Shown here in pieces: positions 1 to 7,500 of a DNA stretch of 20,353 nt; positions within the stretch are counted from its first letter, which is position 1; the number at the start of each line of letters is the position of its first letter. Below the pieces are notes generated by a model. That model did no database searches. It saw only the letters and a list, made by a program, of their open reading frames with translations, and was not told the DNA's origin. The position numbers and the translations under genes were made by a program. The stretch is from contig WIXG01000808.1 in assembly GCA_009869945.1 (NCBI GenBank), positions 1 to 20,353 on the forward strand, written 5' to 3'. The stretch is from Mesaphorura yosii. Taxonomy: Eukaryota; Arthropoda; Collembola; Poduromorpha; Tullbergiidae.

Positions 1-855
1 GAATGAAATCACAAATAAAAACTTATGATATTATGGTTAATGCAGTTTGGCACTGCAGTTTAGCTCTTAGCTGTTTTTTGTTTCACGTGCAATTGTTCAG
101 CGTCATTTATGGCTGCTTGGGTCTAATTTTTTATACCCCGACCGGGTTCGCATCTCACACAATCTCAGGATCATGAATGTGTTGAAAGTTTTATTAAGTG
201 CATAAACACACACAATGCGTACTATGATTGTGAACGATGCACACGGCGTGGCAAGTGGTACAACCGGCGTGTCATTTATCCGATTAAGGCTTCTCTTGAT
301 CCACACAAAAACACAACATTTAAGTATGAAACATTTGCACATCACCATAGTGACTCAATTTCACCACTGGAAAATCTTAATTTAGGGATGATAACTCAAA
401 TTCCGAAAGATTACATCCATCTACATTGCCTTCGTATAATGAAAAAGTTAATGTTCGTTTGGAGAAAGGAACCACTATGCACAGGCTTTCGCGTAGAGAA
501 ATTGATATAATTTCTAACAGACTGCGATCCTTCGAGGCAGGTTTCCCATCCATATTTTTCCGTAAGCCACGAGATGTCACTGGAATGCCACTGAGTACAG
601 AACATTTCGGGATTAGTAATAAACTCGAAAGTTCAGGATCACGGTCAAGATCACGTAACCTGACCCTCAGCTGGAGATCACGAACACGGTCACTACGGTA
701 TTAGTAATGAAACCGAGCAATGGTTCACTTGATCTAGATGACCCTGATCTTTTGCCATCGGTCACGGTCATTCGCCCTCCATTACTCATCAGTTTTGAAC
801 CAGATCACACTTGCCAAAATCGAAAGTGTGAACCGGATCACTTTCCTAGATTTCG

Positions 856-1313
856 GCAAGAATTTATTTGGTATGCTAAATTAATTCGAAAGGTATGCTA
901 AACTCTTGTATGCATTTTTAATTAATCAGCATGCTAAATTAGGGTCGTATATGCTAAATGTAAATTATTTAAATAGACCACAAAGTAATTGATTGACCGA
1001 TTTGAACCTAATTTGTTGCAGCAGCGATCAATTTCCTCTCTCTTTGATTTGTTTTGGGTAATGTTAGGTTTGTTGTAATGAGACCCGGGTTTGCAGTGTC
1101 CCAAGTTAGGTTAACTGGTGGCATTAAGTAGTGGTAGTAATCATTAAACAAGCAAGTGAAACGCCAACTATAATTTTTCATGTACCAGGTGAAGGGTATA
1201 ACACGAAATTTCGAACAAAAGTTTGAAGAATTTAGCAGGCCTTTTTATAACCTGCTGGTAAATTATTTTAGCATACCTTTCGAATTAATTTTGCATACCC
1301 TTTAAATGTCTTC
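856..1313. mobile_element. Non-autonomous inverted-repeat insertion (MITE-like), nested
   Basis: The arm at 870-900 and the reverse complement of 1269-1299 match at 30 of 31 bases (core GGTATGCTAAATTAATTCG). An 11-base direct repeat, CCTAGATTTCG, lies just outside the arms at 845-855 and 1314-1324 and could be a target-site duplication. About 14 bases separate each arm from its direct repeat, so the exact ends are unclear. The interior has no credible ORF. It sits within the larger GATCAC-rich element and presumably inserted into it later. Confidence 0.5.
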
Positions 1314-1546
1314 CCTAGATTTCGTTCATAATAGAAAACTTCAGTTCCACAATAAGTTTGGTCTTCCCGTGAGACCGAAGCCTTCGACTCCCAATTCAGA
1401 ATTTTGTATAAAGCATTTGTGTTGTGCAATGTCTTTGTCATTTAAAGTTAGTCAGTTCAAGACGAGTGCAGTGCAACTTATTGACATCAATGTTCGGACC
1501 GACAAGCAGCAGAATCGCCTTTCGGAGCCCATCAGTGGAGTGCACA

Positions 1547-1765
1547 ATGGACTCTGAAGAAGGCAGTGATTTTGAAACGGAGACCACAGCACCAAAGAAA
1601 GCCCCTGACGTTACTTCGCTGGAGCAGACTCTACTTCTCGACTTGATTAATGAGTACAAACATATTATTGAAGATAAGTCAAAGAAAGGATCCAACCGTA
1701 CAAAGCAGAAGATCTGGGACAAAGGACTGGGATCAAACTTTGGTTCACAAACGAGTCTAACTTAA
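1547..1765 (+). pseudogene. Myb/SANT-like DNA-binding domain fragment
   Basis: The ORF opens with an acidic leader (MDSEEGSDFETE) and then reads TSLEQTLLLDLINEYKHII followed by EDKSKKGSNRTKQKIWDK. The spacing of leucines, the EYKHIIEDK stretch and the terminal KQKxxW resemble the first two helices of the zeste/Myb-SANT-like domains that accompany DNA transposons and many arthropod regulators. The third helix is missing in this frame. A shifted frame just downstream gives a plausible continuation (WFTNESNLNRI), suggesting a frameshift. It lies between inverted arms at 610-841 and 1966-2057, so it may be the remains of a transposon-encoded DNA-binding protein. It could also be a chance partial match; no start context or splice sites support expression. 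Confidence 0.35.
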
Positions 1766-2057
1766 ATCGAATTAACTTTGTGTCGAAAACTGAAGAAAAA
1801 TCTCCCAATTTTCAGTCTGTGAAGCTACCCCTGATCTCAGTCACAGAATGTGATCTGGATCATGGTGACTTGATCCTCAGTTGAAGATCACAAACCATTA
1901 TTGATGCAAGAAGTGACCATGGTCCTATGGTTACTCATGACCGTGACCTGTAGAATCAGATCACAGTGATCCGGTTCACAATTTTCTATTATTAATTCCA
2001 AAATGATGACCGTGATCTAAAGATCGCGATCCTATCACGTGATATTATTATTAATCC

Positions 2058-2355
2058 TGCAGTGAAGTTTCAACTGTTTTCTGTAATCTTCTCGCAAATA
2101 ACTGCTATCATTCCTGATCTTCATCGAGCATGCACGTGTGCGAGTTCGAAGTATGTGTACGGGCGAAAAGATTAATTCCTTCACGCAATTCGCTATGAGC
2201 TTCCGATTCTTTTTCAGAGCAAATGTGTACACGATTCTGAGTGTATTCTTTATGAATTCGCAACAAGTTGCTTCTATCGCGATTCTGTACAGGGATCAAG
2301 CCTAAGAAATATATATCTAAATTCTAAATAAATTTCCACTCTTCCGGTGACTAAT
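2058..2355. other. Intergenic, nothing recognised
   Basis: AT-rich sequence between the decayed repeat element and the minus-strand chemoreceptor fragment. Short ORFs here show no family features. The stretch 1-609 at the left edge likewise shows only AT-rich sequence with no gene I can support. Confidence 0.5.
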
Positions 2356-2853
2356 TTACATAAGTGGCATAGATATGGTCAGGTCAATCGTTGCAATTCC
2401 CCAAAGTAGCAGAAACTTCTTCGGCATCGAACCAAAGGGCCCGATTCTTACTTGCACCATAGAATACGACCTGTTCACACTTTCCTGATACTTTCCCCGG
2501 TATTTCTCCTTTATTCCACGTAGAATTACCTTGGACGACTTCTTGACTGCGCTCAGGCTTCCTCCGGCGTACGAGTTATACAACAGCATCCAGAATAAGA
2601 ATGTTAGATTACAAGTCACCTGTATTAGACTCAATTGGTCAGACATTATCACACATAAGCAGAAAGCGCAAACAATGTGGAGGCAAAGAATAAGAGCTAG
2701 AGCTACGAATGCTAAGCATGCATTGAATTCGCTGATAACGATTTGAATCGTATGGTACATGCTGTGGATTTCCATGGATTTCTTGGGCGGAAGTGACAAC
2801 GATTCCTTGTGATACGAATACTTATAAGATATGGAGGTAAAGCATGAAGGTAT
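2356..2853 (-). pseudogene. Chemoreceptor (gustatory/odorant receptor-like) C-terminal fragment
   Basis: The open frame runs from just after a stop at 2854-2856 to a stop at 2356. It encodes two or three hydrophobic segments (for example FNACLAFVALALILCLHIV and LTFLFWMLLYNSY), then a basic cytoplasmic-like loop rich in Lys, and a last segment after VRIGPFGSMPKKF. The order helix, basic loop, V-R-I/V-G-P-F and terminal hydrophobic stretch is typical of the end of insect-type seven-helix chemoreceptors. The N-terminal four or five helices were not found upstream: the sequence to the right holds a plus-strand paralogue remnant instead. It is therefore either a relic or the last exon of a gene whose other exons I could not see. 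There is no ATG near the start of the open frame. Confidence 0.5.
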
Positions 2854-3024
2854 TTACGCGGAGGTCCAAAATCGTGAATTGAATGAAACCCCAGATTGGA
2901 GTCAGCATCCGCAAAGAATGGCCGTTACGATTGCTATCACAAATTGGGAGAAGGGTTGACAAGAAATTCGGATCACATTTTATCAAGACGTACGCCATCT
3001 AAGAATACCCAACACAAGCATTGA

Positions 3025-3270
3025 ATTGAATCGCCTTTGAGGGTATTCACAGTCACATATGGCTTCATTGGAAGTGTAAGTCAGGCCTGACTATAAATCC
3101 AAGGAAGAATAACGCTTATCCTTGCTTCCGCCTTTTGTATGAATTTGGGTTGGCAGGTAATCAGCCTCGTCTTCACCTCCGCAGGGGACGTGTTGCAATT
3201 CGGCAATCCAGTTACACAATCAACAATGTCAACAATGTGGGCACTGACACGACGTAGTCAATTAGACTAA
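3025..3270 (+). pseudogene. Chemoreceptor pseudogene, last two exons only
   Basis: The first piece, IESPLRVFTVTYGFIGS (3025-3075), matches ISPLGLFTITYAFIGN at the end of the first exon of the intact receptor at 3572-4834. Both are followed at the same codon phase by GTAAGTCA. The second piece begins after TTGGCAG at 3157 and reads VISLVFTSAGDVLQFGNP, matching the intact gene's last exon (AMSLFLTYAVIILQIRNN). The frame then runs on to a stop at 3268-3270 instead of ending where the family does. An in-frame TGA at 3022-3024 sits directly upstream of the conserved segment, and no earlier receptor sequence is recognisable. The retained intron is about 80 nt and lacks the MITE found in the intact paralogue. 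Confidence 0.65.
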
Positions 3271-3571
3271 AGTGGCTCTAAATTAGCCTCATTCATTTCA
3301 AAATTAGCGCCAACGCCCAAATTTACGTAAATAAGTTATCACTCGTACACTACCTGTTTTTTCTTTGAGTCTGTTCTCCAACTTATTATTGTAATTTGAG
3401 TAAGTGGATTTTGAAGGTGTCTTTAATGTAAGAAATTTCTTAACATGATTGCTTTATTTGACCCTTATACTTATACTGACCAGAACCAGCTAAGTAAAAA
3501 ATTATTAAACTGGAGAAAAAAGAGGACTGTATCGCCATTTCTCTTCAGTTCGTCATTCCGCGCGTTCCACC

Positions 3572-5433
3572 ATGAAGAAACAAGAGCCTGACCCCATTTT
3601 CCAACTCGTACTGACCGCAACAGGGAATAAAATGGACCCAAACAGTCCACGGTATGAGCCGAAGTCGAAGGCACGGTCATTTCAAGCTTCTACGTCTTGC
3701 CCCGAAACCGAATTCCTCCATCAATACTTCAAATTCGCGTACTCCATTTTCTTATCGCCTTTCAAGCTCGTCAGCAGGGACAGTGCTGCGGGTAACGAAC
3801 CTAGGTTCGTCGTGGAATCGAGCCGGAGACACAGAATCTGCACTGCAGTAGTACAAGCACTTTTTATCGTGTCCTACATCACAGCCTTCCGAATCAGGGA
3901 TTACGAAGTCGGGCGTAAGGCACGATTTGGCGGCGATGTAAACTGGGTCCTTAGCCTGAGCTACAAACTCACCTTCATGGGATCGCTGTGGATATTGCAG
4001 CCGGGTTTTTTGGCAATTGTCAACAAAACCTACGATGGATGGCTTCCCCGCATGCAGCCAGCTTCCTTGTGCCAGTATTGGCCGAAATTCCTGACCCGTC
4101 TCCTCTGCTTTCTGTCATTCAGCATGGCGGTTCTGTGCACCCTGTCTGGACTTGGACATGTCAACCTCACACAATGGACCCTGTCTCTCTACTTGGCGAG
4201 GATGGCCGATCTGGTTCGATTCACGTTCAATCCGAGCGCGGGAGTCGAATTTCCCCCACCAGAGGAGGCTCCGTTGCCTATTTCCGTGATCGACTACGCC
4301 TTGGCTCTCTTTGGGGTCGTACTCCAGTTTTGCACGCAGCTCCATTCTTTCTTCTCAGACTTGTGCATTTTGACCTGTGTACTCACGTTTCGGGGTGCGG
4401 TCCAACGGTTTATTGGAACAATGGCAAATTTCTTCCATGGATCCGCTGGCCAGGACGTGCTGAAGAGATACAGTCACCTGAAGGAAGTCACGGACGAAAT
4501 CAACAACACAGTTGCCCTGATGATGCTGGGTTGCATCACGGAGGAGATGGTTTTCTTCACCACGTACGTGGGCGAGCTGTTGACTGACACCAACTGGCTC
4601 CTGACGATGCGGTACATCTTCTTTGTATGCTTGCTATTGGCTTCTTTAGCAATCTCGGCCCGTGCGACTCACCAACTCGCAGTGAAGTTCGAGAACTGGC
4701 TCAGCGTCGAAAGGGCTTGCATGGAGCAGATTCTCACGTCTGAATTGCTGCTGATTACGAGCGAATTAAATCACCGACGAGTGGGAATTTCACCACTTGG
4801 GCTCTTCACAATCACGTACGCCTTCATCGGGAATGTAAGTCAAATTGGTGACTAGGGTTCCGATCGTTTTCGTTTCAAAACGAAAATTTTCGTTTCGTTT
4901 CGTTTCGTTTTAGTATATTTTGGAAACGAAAATTTTCGTTTCTTCTTTCAGATCATTTTTTTAGACAATTTTAGGCCATTTTTCGGCTTCTTGGGCATTT
5001 TTATTAAGCTATCAGCTAAATACTTCAGAAAACCAAGTAATTTTAGGAATGTACACGGATATCTAGCTGAAAAAACGTCAAATGTGCCTTATTTGGACAA
5101 ATATTTGGACCATTTCTACAAAATTTAGCGTTATTGATGACGTCATAGGGCGTTTTCGTTTTTCGTTTCGTTTCGGTTCGTTTTCCGTTTCGTTTCGTTT
5201 CGTCTTAAAGGTTTGAAACGAAACGAAAATTTCGATTCGTTGCGAAGAATTTTCGTTTCGTTTCGTTTCTGGCTTTATAACGAAACGAAACGATCGGAAC
5301 CCTATTGGTGACAGAATTCTGTCGCACGTCCTTTTCATCTTTCGTCGGAATTTTTAATTGGTTCTATTATTTTCAGGCAATGAGCTTGTTCCTCACTTAT
5401 GCAGTCATCATCTTACAAATTCGCAACAACTAG
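3572..5433 (+). CDS. Seven-helix gustatory/chemoreceptor-like protein
   Basis: Two exons, 3572-4834 and 5377-5433, joined at phase 0, give 439 residues. Donor GTAAGT follows GGGAAT at 4835; the acceptor is TATTTTCAG before 5377. The protein has a roughly 90-residue cytoplasmic-type N-terminus and about seven hydrophobic segments, including AVVQALFIVSYITAF, FMGSLWILQPGFLAIV, LLCFLSFSMAVLCTL, IDYALALFGVVLQF, ALMMLGCITEEMVFF, IFFVCLLLASLAIS, and a final one split across the intron (FTITYAFIGN then AMSLFLTYAVII). A short C-terminal exon carrying the end of helix 7 is characteristic of arthropod chemoreceptor genes. The family forms ligand-gated cation channels with the N-terminus inside the cell; the ligand cannot be inferred. 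The 542-nt intron is inflated by a MITE. Fragments of paralogues lie on both sides. The start ATG follows CGTTCCACC. Confidence 0.75.
4853..5304. mobile_element. hAT-like MITE with 8-bp target duplication
   Basis: The 452-bp element starts TAGGGTTCCGATCGTTT and ends with the exact inverse complement of those 17 bases. It is flanked by a perfect 8-bp direct repeat TTGGTGAC at 4845-4852 and 5305-5312. An 8-bp duplication and termini beginning TAGGG are hallmarks of hAT transposons. The subterminal regions are long imperfect arms made of repeated TTTCG units (about 4865-4945, and 5150-5290 in both orientations), giving strong self-complementarity. There is no coding capacity, so it is non-autonomous. 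It sits inside the chemoreceptor intron, starting 12 bases after the end of the GTAAGT donor. Confidence 0.85.
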
Positions 5434-5855
5434 AAGAGCCGAATAACGACGAAACCAGCGTCTGTAAACCTCATGTACGCCAACACGGTCTTAAATTAAA
5501 ATCCTGGACGCCGACGCTGGCGAAAAATTACTGATCAATCGATTTGATCGCGGTAGAATCAACATCTAGTCAAAATGAGTTCGAATTAAAGTATCCAGAG
5601 CTGAACTTGCAAGTTAGTGAACGCCCAAATCACCTTAAAATTGAATTGTTGTTGTTCTATTGCTAAATTAAATGCTTCTATCAATAATGCCTTACCTTGT
5701 TCACTCACTCGAATAAGTCAAATGTGATTTGAATTAGAGGCTTGGACTCCTAGATTGTGACTATTCAGATACTGGAGGTCAGACCAGGTAAACTCAATTG
5801 CCAGTCCCCATTTTCCAGCTGGCAGTGCCCGCAAGAAGCAGCAATTCCACGCAAG
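5434..5855. other. Intergenic, nothing recognised
   Basis: Sequence between the intact chemoreceptor and the next receptor remnant. I see no ORF with family features and no clear polyadenylation signal directly after the receptor stop. Confidence 0.4.
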
Positions 5856-6117
5856 CACAAAATCATCTTCATGGGCTCCCTCTGGACATTGCAGACGAGT
5901 TTCTAGGAGACAACGAAAAAAATTCAGAAGATCCAGAATAAAGGGGCCCCTGGCTTGGGTCTCCCTAAGGTGAATATTATGAGCCGTCTCCTCTGCCACC
6001 TCTCCTTCCTCATGACGGCACTCAGCGCCCTCTGCGGAATTGGGCTCGTTGACGTTACGCAGAGGACACGACTGAAGAATGGCTGAATTAACTCGATTCT
6101 CATTCAATCCAACTAGA
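5856..6117 (+). pseudogene. Chemoreceptor pseudogene, middle portion
   Basis: Three blocks align in order with the intact receptor at 3572-5433. HKIIFMGSLWTLQTSF (5856-5903) matches YKLTFMGSLWILQPGF but is followed at once by a TAG at 5904. MSRLLCHLSFLMTALSALCG then IGLVDVTQ (5979-6062) matches LTRLLCFLSFSMAVLCTLSG then LGHVNLTQ in the same frame, ending at a TGA at 6084. After a +1 shift, RMAELTRFSFNP (6076-6111) matches RMADLVRFTFNP. About 25 residues expected between the first two blocks are unrecognisable. With two stops, a frameshift and no N- or C-terminal parts, this is a relic and shows that the receptor family expanded locally by duplication. Confidence 0.75.
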
Positions 6118-6314
6118 GATTACGACCTTTGCTCACGAAAGGTTATCAGTGATATCAGTTTCATTGAAAGTCTTCACCTGGCAAAGGAATTTAATTACGT
6201 AAGCAGACAGCCTGCTAGTTTTATATAAAATTTTAACATCGTGCTTGCTATGAACTTGATTAATATTTCAGCCGCAGCTTCCTTGTACTTTAAATTGTGT
6301 CCGATTTCGTGAAT

Positions 6315-7210
6315 TCAGTGCCTCTCGAAGAACTGGAAATCCTGCAAATCGAAGAAAAGCCAATTTGGCAAGGGAAATTTGGAGTACTGATTATTCGTGG
6401 CCACTGTGGTCTTACAAACATGATGCAGGCACCGAGTAGAATGGCTTTCGTGGTCACGTCGAGGTCTGCCGGGAAGCTGAGGCCGTAATTGTCCGCCATT
6501 GTGAATACTTCCCTCAGCAAACCGCCCCACAGCTTGCCCACTCCTCCCACGATCGTTTTACCGTCGAGGGAAACGACGGAGAAGGCCACGCTACCCATCA
6601 TGAAGACTCCACAGCAACAGTCGCCGTACTGTGGCCCCCGAATCTTGTAGATTCCATTCCCAAAAGCGTCCCGTATGAGGTATTCGAGGGTACAGCCAGC
6701 CCGCTCCTGCACGACGTCCCCCAGCTTTTGACGACTCCCGTCCTCCGAGCCGTACACCACCGCCACGCTCGCCAGCCCACCCGCGTAGAAACCAGGCGAC
6801 CCCTCCACTCGCAGCACTTCGCGACCCGCCGCGTCCAGGAACGCCATCTCAAAGTTCTGATGCCCGCCTCCGAGATGCCGGGCGACGGTTCCCGTCAACT
6901 CCATGACATGGAAGAGGCGCTGCCCAGACGATGTGAGCACGGAGAAGTCATTCCGGGTGTTTGAGAACACTGTGGGCGCAGAAATCAGAAATCTTCAGTG
7001 GGCCACGGTCAGGTAGGAATTTAAGGAATCAGAATTAGGCTTTGGCGTACGTTCTCTGAGGTTTACGCCTTGGTGCACGAAGAGCTGGTCGAGGCCGATA
7101 AGAACTTCCAGACCAGGCAGGCAAATTGGGAGGCTGACCACGCCCATGCCCATGCCAGAACTGGGCACGACTTGATTCTGATAACGCAGATCCGAATCCT
7201 TCTCCATCAT
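6315..7210 (-). CDS. Phospholipid scramblase family protein
   Basis: Three exons on the minus strand: 7051-7210, 6416-6969 and a 27-nt terminal exon 6315-6341, giving 246 residues. Splices are GAAC|GTACGC to CCCACAG|TG (phase 1) and TTT|GTAAGA to GATTTGCAG|GAT (phase 0). Diagnostic stretches are LPGLEVLIGLDQLFVHQ near the N-terminus, NYGLSFPADLDVTTKAILLG (the family's Ca-binding-like segment) and the closing hydrophobic ACIMFDFQFFERH, comparable to the usual LIDFMFFE ending. Scramblases are palmitoylated or single-pass membrane proteins linked to bidirectional phospholipid movement and to signalling; their biochemical role is debated. This copy lacks the usual cysteine cluster (CCxxxCC) after the first conserved block. 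The start chosen is the first of two adjacent ATGs; the frame is open to 7324, so a longer N-terminus is possible. Confidence 0.85.
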
Positions 7211-7448
7211 GCTCGCGTCCGTGCGATTGTGTTGAGCTTTTGAATCATCAGAGTGAGTCTTGCGTTGATTGATGCGACACGTGCCAGTCCGAAAACTTTC
7301 CTTTCGTTTAATTGAATCAATCAAGCCAATTAACTCGGGAATGCATGCTTCGGGCGCGTGTAAAAAATCGAACTGCGAGTGGTGAATAGCGCAATTAACG
7401 CGTTATGAAGGATTTAGGTCAATGGAGCCAGGTCGTACGCCAGTCAGA

Positions 7449-7454
7449 TTTATT
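7449..7454 (-). terminator. Polyadenylation signal of the methyltransferase-xylosyltransferase gene
   Basis: AATAAA on the minus strand, 46 bases beyond the stop codon at 7501-7503. It is the nearest canonical signal downstream of that gene. Confidence 0.55.
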
Positions 7455-7500
7455 TTACAGCAATCTTATACAAACCTCAGAACGCGGAATTTTACAAATT

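Larger units (their letters stand above)
610..2057. repeat. Decayed GATCAC-rich inverted-repeat element
   Basis: The two ends are inverted relative to each other: 610-622 (GGATTAGTAATAA) pairs with the complement of 2045-2057 at 12 of 13 bases, and GTGAACCGGATCAC at 828-841 is the exact complement of 1966-1979. Both arms are crowded with GATCAC/GTGATC motifs. A direct similarity also links 662-685 and 1872-1895 (20 of 24 bases). A Myb/SANT-like ORF fragment lies between the arms, which would fit a decayed DNA transposon or foldback element. No target-site duplication is visible at the outer ends and the arms differ in length, so the limits and class are uncertain. Confidence 0.45.

Noticed and set aside
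103..605. Small ORFs at the left edge
   Set aside because: Short, on both strands, without motifs, start context or splice signals.
3988..4587. Plus-strand ORF of 199 codons inside the chemoreceptor
   Set aside because: An alternative frame of the receptor exon; lacks hydrophobic helices or family motifs.
5078..5338. Minus-strand ORF rich in Lys, Arg and Asn within the receptor intron
   Set aside because: Composed of the TTTCG repeats of the MITE arms; a simple-repeat translation.
5718..6107. Long minus-strand ORF of 129 codons
   Set aside because: It is antisense to the plus-strand chemoreceptor relic and has no family features of its own.
6270..6310. Possible extra chemoreceptor relic
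   Set aside because: A 12-base identity (CAGCTTCCTTGT) with the intact receptor and a weak protein match (ASLYFKLCP versus ASLCQYWPK). It is too short and out of order relative to the neighbouring relic to support.
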